From positions 8,787,461 through 8,851,460 of the forward strand of contig NZ_CP114039.1 in assembly GCF_026965535.1 (NCBI RefSeq): 64,000 nucleotides of DNA, in the 5' to 3' direction. The notes below the pieces were generated by a model that saw only the letters and a list, made by a program, of their open reading frames with translations, was not told the DNA's origin and did not search any database. Made by a program: the position numbers and the translations under genes. Within the stretch, counting starts at the first letter, position 1; every line of letters starts with the position of its first letter. Source of the stretch: Corallococcus sp. NCRR (GTDB taxonomy: Bacteria; Myxococcota; Myxococcia; Myxococcales; Myxococcaceae). Positions 29,142-38,698 of the stretch are shown here, in pieces.

Positions 29142-30950
29142 CTAGCGCTCGCGCAGCACGACGCGGCCCTGGAGCCGCCCGCCGCCGTCCACCGGGGAGA
29201 AGTCGAGGAACCCGTATTCGAAGGGGGTGAGCTTCTCCAGCAGCGCCGTCACCAGGAGCTGGCTCGCCAGCAGCTCCCCCGTCCCCAGCCCCGGCACCGA
29301 GCGGACCCCTGCGAGGTCCGCGCGCAGCTGCGCCATGTCCACCATCAGCGACAGGTGGCCCGGGCCGAACGCCTCCGCGCCGAAGCGCGTGCGCAGCGTC
29401 CTGCCCACGTCCCCCGTCTCGCGGCCGGAGAGCACCTCGCCGGCCTCCAGCGTGGCGCGCTCCGGGGTGAGCGAGAGCGACACCGGCTGCTCCATGAGCC
29501 GCGTGCGGAAGCGCGTGGTGCCGCCCTGCGCTTCCTTCTGGAAGACGAGCCCGTTGTCCTCCAGCTGCTTCTGGACGAGCTGCTGCACCGGCTGCACGGC
29601 CGTCAGGCCCGCCTCCATCACCACCGTGCCCTTGGGCGCGGGGCGCCGGTCCCGGATGAAGCCCCGGAAGAAGGCCGCCGCGTCGAAGTAGACGAGCATC
29701 GCCACGTCGCCGCGCAGCGCCTTCAGGAGCGGCTCCGCGTCCAGCCCCTGCCTGCGCCAGCGCTCCAGCGTCCGCTGCCGCCGGGGCGACTCCGGCGAGC
29801 CGAACACCAGCCGCGCCAGCTCCTCCGGAGGCACCGACAGCTGCGCCGCCGCCACCGGCCCCACCGCCGCGCGCCCCAGCAGCTGCGACGCCGGCCCCTT
29901 CGCGCCGCCCAGCAGCGGCCGGGACGAGGACAGGAAGCCGTCCAGCTCCGCCTGGTCCGCCTGCACCGCCAGCGCGCCGAAGAAGCCGCGCACCGGCATG
30001 TCCTCCTTCTCCGCCTCCGGCACCGGCGGCGAGGAGAAGAGGAACACGCTGCCGTCGCGCACCTTGCCGCGCAGCTCCGCGAGGAGCGCGTTCTCGGAGA
30101 TGCCCGGCCCGGACAGCGCCTCCACCTTGCGGCGCACCTGCTCCACGTCCGGGGACTCCAGCACCGCCAGCGCCTTCACCGTCTCCCCGGGCTCCGGCGC
30201 GTCCGGCGAATCCGGCACCGCGAGGTACACGTAGCCCCGGTCCGCGAAGAGCAGCATGGCGTTGCCGCCGTCCACCGGCTCCACGCGCGCGCTGCCATCC
30301 TCGCGGGGCAGCACCCGGTGGCCGGCGTCTCGCAGCTCGCGCGCCACGGCCGCGAGCGCCGCCCGCGAATCCGTCACGCCCAGGAGCGCCACCACGCCGT
30401 CGAAGTCCGGCAGGAGGAAGAAGCCGAAGCCCTCCTCGGGGTCCACCTCCGAGGGGCCGGGCCCCAGGCTGCGCAGGATGAGCGGCACGAGCGGCGTGTC
30501 CGCCAGCGTCTGGCGCACGTTGCCCTTGCCCACCAGCCGCCCGTAGAAGTCCACCAGCCCTTCCACGTTGCCGCGCAGGCGGGGCACCCACAGCACGGTC
30601 TGCGCGTCCTCGGGCACCGCGCGCAAGACGGGACGCGGCACCACGGTAAGCACCACCCGGGCCAGCTCCTTGTCCCCGTCCAGCGCCCGCACGGTGTAGC
30701 GGCCGGCGGTGGCCCACGCGTGGCGGACGCCCGGCACCGTCTGGGGCGGCGTGCCGTCCCCGAAGTCCCAGGTGATGGAGGGCGCCTTCGGGGAGGTGGA
30801 GCCGAAGGCCTCCGGCACTCCCGCCTCCAGCGTGCGCTCCGGCCCCAGGTCCGGCCTCAGCCCCCGGCAGCCGGAGGCCCCCAGGCCCACGGCGGCCACG
30901 AGGAGGAGGAAGGGAAGCGGGGATGGGCGCGCGCGCGGTCGGGAGGCCAT
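29142..30950 (-). CDS. Large lipoprotein with N-terminal PKD domain
   Basis: 602 aa from the ATG at 30950 (AAAGG 4 bp upstream). The signal peptide ends in GASGC, making a lipoprotein. Residues 55-105 form a PKD fold (ITWDFGDGTPPQTV, then HAWATAGRYTVRA). The remaining 490 residues are a large mixed alpha/beta region, repeating the theme of 50-60-residue blocks around residues like FFLLPDFDGVVALLG and VAMLVYFDAAAFFRGF, with no family I recognise. Likely outer-membrane or periplasmic. It follows the barrel gene by 11 bp on the same strand, so it belongs to the three-gene operon with the MXYO-CTERM gene. Confidence 0.72.
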   Translation of the reverse strand: MASRPRARPSPLPFLLLVAAVGLGASGCRGLRPDLGPERTLEAGVPEAFGSTSPKAPSITWDFGDGTPPQTVPGVRHAWATAGRYTVRALDGDKELARVVLTVVPRPVLRAVPEDAQTVLWVPRLRGNVEGLVDFYGRLVGKGNVRQTLADTPLVPLILRSLGPGPSEVDPEEGFGFFLLPDFDGVVALLGVTDSRAALAAVARELRDAGHRVLPREDGSARVEPVDGGNAMLLFADRGYVYLAVPDSPDAPEPGETVKALAVLESPDVEQVRRKVEALSGPGISENALLAELRGKVRDGSVFLFSSPPVPEAEKEDMPVRGFFGALAVQADQAELDGFLSSSRPLLGGAKGPASQLLGRAAVGPVAAAQLSVPPEELARLVFGSPESPRRQRTLERWRRQGLDAEPLLKALRGDVAMLVYFDAAAFFRGFIRDRRPAPKGTVVMEAGLTAVQPVQQLVQKQLEDNGLVFQKEAQGGTTRFRTRLMEQPVSLSLTPERATLEAGEVLSGRETGDVGRTLRTRFGAEAFGPGHLSLMVDMAQLRADLAGVRSVPGLGTGELLASQLLVTALLEKLTPFEYGFLDFSPVDGGGRLQGRVVLRER

Positions 30951-30961
30951 GGGCCTTTCGG

Positions 30962-31687
30962 TTAGTAGTCCAACGCCAGCCCGAACATCCAGCGCCGGCT
31001 GCCCAGGTTCAGGCCCTTGCCGCCGAAGTTGTTCACATCCGCATGCGTGTACTCGGCGAAGAGGTACGAGTGGTTCACGCCCAGGTCCGAGTCGAAGTCG
31101 CGCGCGAAGCGCGGCTCCAGCACGTCCAGGAGGAACGACACGCCGGCGGTAGCTCCCCAGCCCCACTTGCCGCCGCTGGCCTTGCTGCCCTCCACGATCT
31201 CCGTGGCGCTGCCCTTGGTCATCCACCACGGCGAGTAGATGAGCCCCAGCTTGGCGTACGGCACCAGCGGGATGCCCCAGCGGAAGGCCGCGTAGTCGAA
31301 CTTGTAGAAGGCGTTGAGCTGGATGGGCAGCACCTTCAGCGCGGCCTTGTCCGCCGCCGCCGAGCCGTCCTCCAGCTTCGCGTCCGCGTACTTCTCAGCG
31401 TAGCCCAGGCCCAGGCCCAGGCCCGCCGTGCCGATGCCCTGGTAGAAGAAGCGCTGGAGCTCGCCCTCGATGAGCAGCAGCGACGCGTCACCGAAGGTGT
31501 CCTCGTACGGCGTCGCGCCCTTGTCCTGGAGGGCCTGCTCCGAGTCGATGCGCGGCTTGTAGCCGCCCCCGCGGAAGATGACCGCGCCCGTGCGCGGAGA
31601 GCGCGTGGGGATGGTCACCTCCTGCGCCACCGCCGGTACCGCCAAGAGAAGCGCCGCGACTCCCAGGCCCACAGCCCTGCTGCTCAT
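30962..31687 (-). CDS. Outer-membrane beta-barrel protein (MXAN_2562 family)
   Basis: 241 aa. Start ATG at 31687 with GGAGGAAGG about 5 bp upstream. A signal peptide ends at AVAQ. Alternating strands rich in Gly and aromatic residues follow (FRGGGYKPRI, GLGLGLGYAEKY, QLNAFYKFDYAAFRW, YAKLGLIYSPWW), ending RRWMFGLALDY with a C-terminal aromatic, the usual barrel end signal. The family name is from memory of the protein this most resembles. Its start overlaps the stop of the MXYO-CTERM gene by 4 nt (ATGA), so the two are translationally coupled. Confidence 0.82.
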   Translation of the reverse strand: MSSRAVGLGVAALLLAVPAVAQEVTIPTRSPRTGAVIFRGGGYKPRIDSEQALQDKGATPYEDTFGDASLLLIEGELQRFFYQGIGTAGLGLGLGYAEKYADAKLEDGSAAADKAALKVLPIQLNAFYKFDYAAFRWGIPLVPYAKLGLIYSPWWMTKGSATEIVEGSKASGGKWGWGATAGVSFLLDVLEPRFARDFDSDLGVNHSYLFAEYTHADVNNFGGKGLNLGSRRWMFGLALDY

Positions 31688-32736
31688 GACACCTTCCTCC
31701 GAGACGACAACCAGATGCCCAGCGCGGCCAGCACCGCGCCACCGGCGATGCCGCCACCGGTCGCGGCACACCCGCCGCGCTCCTCGCCGCCACCCTCCAC
31801 GTATGCATCGAACAAACCATTGCTCTTGACGGGCGTCGCATCCACCGAGGCGGACGCCGTGCTCTCATTGCCCGCAGCGTCCCGGATGATGGCCTGGAGC
31901 CGGTACGTCACGCCATTCGTAAGGCCGGTGATGACGACATTCCCCTCGCCGGCCGCCTTGTCGACGCGCGTCACCGGCCCCGTGGTCCCCTCCAGCGCCA
32001 GCGCCCCCACCAGCCCCGCCCCGCCATCGTCCGTGCCCGCGTCCACGTCCGTGCCCGCGTCCACGTCCGTGCCAGCGTCCACGTCCGTGCCAGCGTCGGC
32101 GTCCGTGCCCGCGTCGGCGCCCCCGGACGCCACCATCGCCACCTCCACGATGACGGTGGAGTCCGCCTCCGCGCCATCCACCTGCACCGACAGCGCCGAG
32201 TCCCGGGGAATGACCGCGCCGATGGTGGGCGCCGCGGGCGGCTGCGGGTCGTACTTCAAGATGAAGGTCGGGCTCCCCACGTTGGCGTAGGCCGTCTGGC
32301 ACTCGGTCCCCGCGAAGCCGCCCAGCTGCCGCGCGGACGCGCACAGGTTGAAGGAGATTTCAGAGGTCTGCGAGTCGCAGGTCGCCGAGGAGCCCCCGTC
32401 CGTGCCGCCGCCGCGCGCCGCGAGCACCTGCTGCACGCTGAAGTTCACGGTGCCGCTGGCCGTGGTGTCGCCCGAGCCCAGGGACACCAGCTTCAGGTCG
32501 GTGGCGGAGGGCTCCAGGCCGCAGCTCCCCGTCGTCGCGTAGATGAAGAGCGAACCGCCGCAGATGTTGCCGGTGCGCGTCCAGGAGAACCGGCGCGCGT
32601 TGCCACACTCACTCTTGGGCACCGTGACGGTGTTGTTGCCCGTGGTGGGGGTCGCGCTCGTGAACTGCACCGCGGGCCCCACCTGGGCCACGGCCGTGGA
32701 CGCGAAGAGCAGGAGGCCAATGAAGGGAAGGCGCAT
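31684..32736 (-). CDS. MXYO-CTERM-anchored surface protein (MXAN_2561 family)
   Basis: 350 aa from the ATG at 32736. A signal peptide ends at AVAQ. The body has two beta-sandwich-like parts (Cys pairs around ECGNARRF, NICGGSLF, TCDSQTSEI), then an acidic DAGTDV repeat, then a fibronectin-like stretch (GLTNGVTYRLQAIIRDAAGN). The C-terminus GGCAATGGGIAGGAVLAALGIWLSSRR is a sorting signal of the MYXO/MXYO-CTERM kind: a Cys, a hydrophobic helix, then basic residues. Such proteins are cleaved and anchored at the outer surface. First gene of the operon with the barrel and the PKD lipoprotein. Confidence 0.85.
   Translation of the reverse strand: MRLPFIGLLLFASTAVAQVGPAVQFTSATPTTGNNTVTVPKSECGNARRFSWTRTGNICGGSLFIYATTGSCGLEPSATDLKLVSLGSGDTTASGTVNFSVQQVLAARGGGTDGGSSATCDSQTSEISFNLCASARQLGGFAGTECQTAYANVGSPTFILKYDPQPPAAPTIGAVIPRDSALSVQVDGAEADSTVIVEVAMVASGGADAGTDADAGTDVDAGTDVDAGTDVDAGTDDGGAGLVGALALEGTTGPVTRVDKAAGEGNVVITGLTNGVTYRLQAIIRDAAGNESTASASVDATPVKSNGLFDAYVEGGGEERGGCAATGGGIAGGAVLAALGIWLSSRRKVS
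32025..32125 (-). repeat. 18-bp tandem coding repeat (DAGTDV)
   Basis: About five copies of an 18-bp unit (plus-strand gtccgtgcccgcgtccac with small changes) encode DAGTDA/DAGTDV within the MXYO-CTERM gene. It reads in frame throughout, so copy-number change would only lengthen an acidic spacer. Slippage at such a site could vary the surface protein between strains. Confidence 0.8.
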
Positions 32737-32862
32737 GGATGGGCTGGAAGCTAGCAAGGGCGGGGCCACCCTCAAGCCCCGTCCGGACGGCCTGTTCCCC
32801 AAGGAAAACCCCGGGTTCGCGCGCCAAACAGGCAAGGTGCCCCCGGGGGCTTTGCCAAATTG

Positions 32863-33894
32863 TCAGGCGGGCCGTTCCGCCAGCTTGAGGCCCGCGTCCA
32901 CCAGGTGGGCGGCGGCCCTGCCGGCGTTGTCCACGGACGCGAAGAGCGTCACCCACTCCGGGGCCTGGGGGAAGGCGCGCACCCGGCCCACGTGGACGGC
33001 CGGGTCGCTCATCACCAGCATGGGCATGGGGTAGATGCGCTCGCCGGGGGCGTCCAGCACCTTGAGGGACGGGGACGTCTTCAGCGCGGCGCGCACCTGC
33101 TCCACGGGGCCCGGCTTCTTCAGCTGCACGTTCACCGTGAGGCCGTGGCCGTGGAAGGTGGGCACCTGCACGGCGGTTCCGGCCAGCACGGGCGTCTCGC
33201 CCAGGGCGGAGAACAGGCGCGCGGCCTCCAGGGTCCAGCCGCCCTCCTCCTCCGTCCACGGGCTGTTCACCATGAAGCCGCCCACCTGGGGCACCAGGTT
33301 GAAGCCCACGCGGTGCGGAAACACCTGCGGCTCCGGCTCGCGGCCGGACAGCAGGTCCGCGGTCTGCTTCTCCAGTTCGGAGATGCCGCGCACGCCCGCG
33401 CTGGAGGCGCCCATCAGCGCCGTCACCTGCGCGCGCACCACGCCGAACGCGCGGCGCAGCGGCTCCACCAGGTGCACGGTGGCGCTGGTGACGATGCCCG
33501 GCAGGCTCACCACCCGGCCCTTGAAGCTGAAGCCCGGCCCCAGGGCCTCCGTGTTGAAGCCCGGCAGGATCAGCGGCACGTTGCCGTCGCTCCGGAAGGC
33601 GCTGCTTGCGTCCACCACCCACGCGCCCGCGGCCTGCGCGGCCGGGGCCAGCGTGCGGGACGCCTCCGCGGGCGTGGCCAGCAGCACGACGTGGATGCCC
33701 CGGAAGGCGTCCGCGGAAGCCCGCTCCACCTCCAGGGTGTCCTCGCCGTACTCCACCTCCAGGCCCTTGGAGCGCTCCGAGCCGAACGCCCGCACCTGCT
33801 CCACCGGCACGTCGCGCGCGTACAGGTTCGCCAGCACCTCGCGGCCCACCACGCCCGTGGCGCCCACCACGGCAATCCGAAGGTTCTCTCTCAT
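32863..33894 (-). CDS. usg: Aspartate-semialdehyde dehydrogenase-like protein without the catalytic Cys (Usg type)
   Basis: 343 aa. The NADP-binding N-terminus IAVVGATGVVGREVL and the C-terminal VPTFHGHGLTVNV are those of aspartate-semialdehyde dehydrogenase. The nucleophile segment, normally NPNC(S/T)T, reads LPGIVTSAT here, with Ile134 in place of the Cys. The paralogue Usg of enterobacteria is the comparable non-canonical relative. It probably cannot perform the thiohemiacetal chemistry and may be a binding or regulatory protein. It ends the uppS-to-usg gene run, 67 bp after tsaB. Confidence 0.82.
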   Translation of the reverse strand: MRENLRIAVVGATGVVGREVLANLYARDVPVEQVRAFGSERSKGLEVEYGEDTLEVERASADAFRGIHVVLLATPAEASRTLAPAAQAAGAWVVDASSAFRSDGNVPLILPGFNTEALGPGFSFKGRVVSLPGIVTSATVHLVEPLRRAFGVVRAQVTALMGASSAGVRGISELEKQTADLLSGREPEPQVFPHRVGFNLVPQVGGFMVNSPWTEEEGGWTLEAARLFSALGETPVLAGTAVQVPTFHGHGLTVNVQLKKPGPVEQVRAALKTSPSLKVLDAPGERIYPMPMLVMSDPAVHVGRVRAFPQAPEWVTLFASVDNAGRAAAHLVDAGLKLAERPA

Positions 33895-33961
33895 GATGGG
33901 CTCCTTTACGTCAGCGCCTCCGCCCGCGCGAGCACGACGAAGCGCCCTTCAGGCGGAGGCT

Positions 33962-34705
33962 TCAGTCTTCCTTGAACCGGGCCGTGGGCGCGGGGCCCGG
34001 CAGCGGCGGGAACTTCGGGTTGCGCTCCGGTTCGGACGCGCGGACATAGTGCGGCTCCAGGGCGAAGAGCGCCTGTTGCGAGTACGCCTCCGGCAGCCTC
34101 GCCAGCCGCCCCACCTCCACGGCGGACGGGAAGGCCGGTCCGGACAGGAGCCGGTGCGGCGCGACGCCGTGCTTCTCCAGGGCCTGGCGGTAGTCCGCGA
34201 GCGCGGGGCCCAGGGCCACGGCCTCCGGCCAGTCGGACATGCGCCGCGCGACCTCCTCCGGCGACATGGCCGTCTCCGGCTCCAGCGCCTCCACGGCGAA
34301 GCCCACGCGGCGGTAGGCGCCCAGGTAGAGGTCGTCCTTGCGCGCCACGGCCAGGCAGAACAGCGGCACGCCCTCTGGCCCCTCCAGCGCCACCGCCGCC
34401 AGCGACGACGCGCCAGCGACCTTCAGGCCCGTGGCGTACGCCAGCGCCTTCACCGTGGCCAGGCCGATTCTCAGGCCCGTGAAGGAGCCCGGCCCCAGGC
34501 CCACCGCCAGCCCCTCCAGGTCCTGGAGCTTCAGGCCGTGGCGCGAAAGCAGGTCCCCGACGACGCCGGGCAGCGCCTCGCTCTGCTTGTCCGGCGGAGG
34601 CACCACCACGTGCTCCACGGCGCGCACGGCGTCCCCCTGGCGTTCCACCAGGGCAAGCGACAGCGTCAGCGTGGAGGTGTCCAGCGCGAGCAACACAGGC
34701 GACAT
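33962..34705 (-). CDS. tsaB: tRNA threonylcarbamoyladenosine synthesis protein TsaB
   Basis: 247 aa. LLALDTSTLTLSLAL opens an actin-like ATPase fold, and GLGPGSFTGLRIGLATVKALAYA is the TsaB signature. TsaB partners TsaD and TsaE to place the threonylcarbamoyl group on A37 of ANN-decoding tRNAs. TsaD and TsaE are not in this window. The C-terminal 40 residues (LEPHYVRASEPERNP) contain the YVR-x-S/P motif common to the family. 24 bp downstream of rlpA on the same strand. Confidence 0.93.
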   Translation of the reverse strand: MSPVLLALDTSTLTLSLALVERQGDAVRAVEHVVVPPPDKQSEALPGVVGDLLSRHGLKLQDLEGLAVGLGPGSFTGLRIGLATVKALAYATGLKVAGASSLAAVALEGPEGVPLFCLAVARKDDLYLGAYRRVGFAVEALEPETAMSPEEVARRMSDWPEAVALGPALADYRQALEKHGVAPHRLLSGPAFPSAVEVGRLARLPEAYSQQALFALEPHYVRASEPERNPKFPPLPGPAPTARFKED

Positions 34706-34729
34706 CCCTTCTTTCGTTTCAAGGCACTC

Positions 34730-35209
34730 TCAGGCCGGAACGGCCCAGAACTCCACCGGTACCTGCGACACGCGGTCGCTTGCGCACCGGTACAGCCGCA
34801 CGCGCGCCAGGCCCTTGTCCAGCATGCCCAGTTGCTTCGCCGCGGCCTTCGACACGTCGATGATGCGTCCGTCCACGAAGGGGCCGCGGTCGTTGACGCG
34901 CACCTCCACCTCGCGGCCGTTCTCCATGTTCGTCACCTTCACGCACGACCCGAAGCGCGCCGTGCGGTGCGCCGCGGTGAGGGCGTTCTGGTTGAACTTC
35001 TCCCCGCTGGCGGTGGGCCGGCCGTGGAGGCCGGGACCGTAGAAGGACGCGATGCCCTCCCCCAGGTAGTTGCGCGGCATCTTCTCCCGGCGCGTCACCT
35101 TCGCGCCCTCGTCACCGGATGAAGTCTCCGGCGTGGGCCTGGCCGCTCGCGAAGCGCAGCCAGCGAAGAATCCCATCCCCAAGAGCAGGAGCGCGGTCCG
35201 TCCTCGCAT
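34730..35209 (-). CDS. rlpA: RlpA-family septal ring lipoprotein
   Basis: 159 aa from the ATG at 35209, 5 bp after GAGG; an ATG at 35212 and a GTG at 35215 precede it. Lipobox FAGC. The double-psi beta-barrel domain is intact: GIASFYGPGLHGRPTASGE, NALTAAHRTARFGSCVKV, and VNDRGPFVDGRIIDVS with the Asp needed for lytic transglycosylase activity. No SPOR domain follows, unlike E. coli RlpA. RlpA cleaves denuded glycan strands at the septum. Nine bases separate it from the end of rseP. Confidence 0.92.
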   Translation of the reverse strand: MRGRTALLLLGMGFFAGCASRAARPTPETSSGDEGAKVTRREKMPRNYLGEGIASFYGPGLHGRPTASGEKFNQNALTAAHRTARFGSCVKVTNMENGREVEVRVNDRGPFVDGRIIDVSKAAAKQLGMLDKGLARVRLYRCASDRVSQVPVEFWAVPA

Positions 35210-35219
35210 CATCACCTCG

Positions 35220-36851
35220 TTAGCGGGTCACGTCGTTGGTCACGGCCAGCAGCATCAGCAGGATGAGCAGCGCCAGGCCCACCATGTTCGCCACCTCGCG
35301 CACGCGCACGGGGATGGGGCGGCGGCGGATGCCCTCCCACGCCGCGGACAACAGGTGGAAGCCGTCCAGCACCGGGATGGGCAAGAGGTTCATCACGCCC
35401 AGGTTGATGGAGATGATCGCCATCAGGTTGAGGAAGCTGTCCAGGCCCTGCTCGGCGCTCTTGGCGGCCAGCTGGTACATCATGATGGGGCCGCCAATCG
35501 TGCTGGGCGACACCTTGCCCACGAACAGCCCGCCCAGCACCTGCACCATCTGCCCGACAATCTTCGGGACGATGAGCGCGGCCTCCTTGAAGGCGGCGGC
35601 GGGGCCCAGGTCGATGGTCACCTTCTCCACCGGCGGCAGGTCCGCGCTGCTGTAGCTCCACGGGCGCACGCCGAACACCAGCGGGGCGCTCGTCTGGCCG
35701 TAGTCGTCGCGCGTCTTGAGCGGCGCCTGCGCCAGCTTCTCCGTGCGCTCGCCCTGGGCTCCGCGCCAGGTGAGCGTGAAGGGCTGGGCCTGCAGGCCGT
35801 TGAGCACCGTCGCCAGCTTGTTGAAGGACTTCAGCGGCGTGCCGTTGATGGCCACGATGCGGTCGCCCGGCGCGATGCCCGCGCTCTCCGCCACGCTGCC
35901 GGAGGCCACGCTCGCCACGTAGAGATCCACGGCCTCCGCGCCCAGCGCCGCGGCGCCCTCGCCCGGCTGACGCGGCAGGGAGACCTTCACCACCTCCGGC
36001 AGCCGGCCGGTGACGGCGCCCACGCCCACGGGGGCCAGGCGCGCCACGCTCAACTCCATGGGGGTGCCCTCCGGCACCTTGGCGACCTCCCGGTAGAGGG
36101 CGGCCTCGTCCTGCACGTGCACGCCGTTGACGGACAGCACGCGGTCGAAGCTCTTCAGGCCCGCGGCGGCCGCGGGGGACGTCGCCGGCACGCCCACCAC
36201 CGGCGGCTGCGGGTAGGGGCTCACGCCAATCATCCCGCGCTCGACGGTGTCCACCGGGGACACCTCCGAGCTCTTCTCCGGCGTCACCTCCACCACCTGC
36301 TGCTTGCCGTCGCGCTCCAGGGTGATGGGGACGGGGCGGTTGAACTTGCCGACGAACGCGTCGCGCATGTCGTCGAAGGTGCGGACCGGCTCGCCCTCCA
36401 CGGACAGGATGCGGTCACCGGGGCGCACGCCCGCGGCGGCGGCGGCCATGTCCGGAGACACCATGCCCACGCGCGTGGACAGCGTCTCCTGGGGGCCCAG
36501 GAAGACGAAGAAGTAGACGAAGATGGGGAACAGCAGGTTGAAGGCCGGGCCCGCCAGGACGATGAGCCCGCGCTTCCAGGGCGGCTGCGCCAGGAAGCCG
36601 CGCGCGGCCTCTTCCGGCGGCAGCTCCTCGTGCGGCAGGTCCCCGGCCATCTTCACGAAGCCGCCCAGGGGCAAGAGCGCCACCTGGTACTCCGTCTCGC
36701 CCTTGGTGAAGCCGATGATCTTCGGTCCGAACCCGATGGAGAACTTGAGGACCTTCACTCCGCAGGCCTTGGCCACGAGGAAGTGGCCAAGCTCATGCAC
36801 CGTCACGAGCACGCCCAGCAGGAGGATGAAGAACCCGAGGTTCTGGAGCAT
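35220..36851 (-). CDS. rseP: RseP-family site-2 zinc metalloprotease with three PDZ domains
   Basis: 543 aa from the ATG at 36851. HELGH is at residues 19-23 in the first helix, and LLPIPVLDGFHLL near residue 495 completes the zinc site. Between the membrane segments I count three PDZ-like domains: DMAAAAAGVRPGDRILSVEG, PAAAAGLKSFDRVLSVNG, and SVAESAGIAPGDRIVAING. E. coli RseP has two. It cuts anti-sigma factors and signal-peptide remnants within the membrane. Placed between cdsA and rlpA, the common uppS-cdsA-rseP order, but without dxr. Confidence 0.93.
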   Translation of the reverse strand: MLQNLGFFILLLGVLVTVHELGHFLVAKACGVKVLKFSIGFGPKIIGFTKGETEYQVALLPLGGFVKMAGDLPHEELPPEEAARGFLAQPPWKRGLIVLAGPAFNLLFPIFVYFFVFLGPQETLSTRVGMVSPDMAAAAAGVRPGDRILSVEGEPVRTFDDMRDAFVGKFNRPVPITLERDGKQQVVEVTPEKSSEVSPVDTVERGMIGVSPYPQPPVVGVPATSPAAAAGLKSFDRVLSVNGVHVQDEAALYREVAKVPEGTPMELSVARLAPVGVGAVTGRLPEVVKVSLPRQPGEGAAALGAEAVDLYVASVASGSVAESAGIAPGDRIVAINGTPLKSFNKLATVLNGLQAQPFTLTWRGAQGERTEKLAQAPLKTRDDYGQTSAPLVFGVRPWSYSSADLPPVEKVTIDLGPAAAFKEAALIVPKIVGQMVQVLGGLFVGKVSPSTIGGPIMMYQLAAKSAEQGLDSFLNLMAIISINLGVMNLLPIPVLDGFHLLSAAWEGIRRRPIPVRVREVANMVGLALLILLMLLAVTNDVTR

Positions 36852-36935
36852 GGCGCGAAGAGTAATCGCGCCCCCCGGGACGGACAACGCACAACGCAAG
36901 CCGCAAGGCAGGCGGCCAGGCGCGAAATCAGGCAC

Positions 36936-37762
36936 TTACGGCAGCAGGGGCCTCACGAACTGCACATAGACGAACACCAGCGGCGCGTTGAAGATGAGCG
37001 CGTCGATGCGATCCAGCACGCCGCCGTGTCCGGGAATGAGCTTTCCGGAGTCCTTCACGCCGTAGGCGCGCTTGAGCATGGACTCGCACAGGTCGCCCAC
37101 GGGGCCCAACAGGCCCCCCAGGATGCCCAGCAGCACACAGTCCCACACGGTGAAGATGGGGAAGAAGCCGAGCTTGGCGATGAACATGCCCAGCACGGAG
37201 CCGACCATGCCGCCGAAGAAGCCCTCCCACGTCTTGTTCGGGCTCACCGCGGGGTAGAGCTTGTGCTTCCCCAGGAAGCGGCCCGCGAAGTACGCGAGCG
37301 TGTCGTTGGCCCAGGTGATGGTGAGCGCGCAGATGACCCACGCGTGCCCTTCCCCCGGCAACAGGCGCAGCGCGGACAGCGCGGTGAGGCCAATGGAGCC
37401 GTAGAGGAAGCCCGTGACGAGGTGCGCGGCCCGGGTGGGGGCCTCCGCGAGCACGCCCCGGAACAGGTTGTAGATCCACGCGAAGAAGAAGAAGACGGAC
37501 GTGAGCCAGAAGGCCGTCTCGCCGGTGCGCGCGGCGTCCCGCAGGGGCAAGAGCGGCATCACGAAGGCGAAGGCCATGCCGACCCACGCGGCGGCGCCCA
37601 GGCGCTTCTGGGTGATGAGGTAGTACTCGCCCGCGCACACGGCCGCGGCGGCGCCCAGGAGGATGGCGCTGTAGTACCCGCCCAGGAACAGGAGCAGGAG
37701 CACCAGCGGCAGGAGGGTGACGCCTGTGACAACGCGGATGAGGAGGTTCTTGTTCTTCTCGT

Positions 37763-37766
<4 letters not shown>
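36936..37766 (-). CDS. cdsA: Phosphatidate cytidylyltransferase CdsA
   Basis: 276 aa from the GTG at 37766, which overlaps the uppS stop by 4 nt (GTGA). It makes CDP-diacylglycerol from phosphatidate and CTP. Eight or so membrane helices; the family signature occurs near the end as LLGPVGDLCESMLKRAYGVKDSGKLIPGHGGVLDRID (given in parts: GPVGDLCESMLKR and KDSGKLIPGHGGVLDR). SPNKTWEGFFGG is the other conserved loop. Translationally coupled to uppS, linking lipid-carrier and phospholipid supply. Confidence 0.96.
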
Positions 37767-38560
<794 letters not shown>

Positions 38561-38698
38561 GAAGCCGCGCACCCTAGCGGCGGCGCCGCGTCGCGTCCAC
38601 GGGCGCGTGGCCGCCCGGTCCCCCTCCACGGGTGGGCGGTCGTCTGGAGGGGTTGAACGGTTCATGAGGGGACAGGAGCCCGGCTAGAGTCGTCTTCC

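Noticed and set aside
32025-32125. Short direct repeats that could suggest a CRISPR-like array
   Set aside because: They are contiguous 18-bp units with no spacers, translated in frame as DAGTDV within a surface protein.
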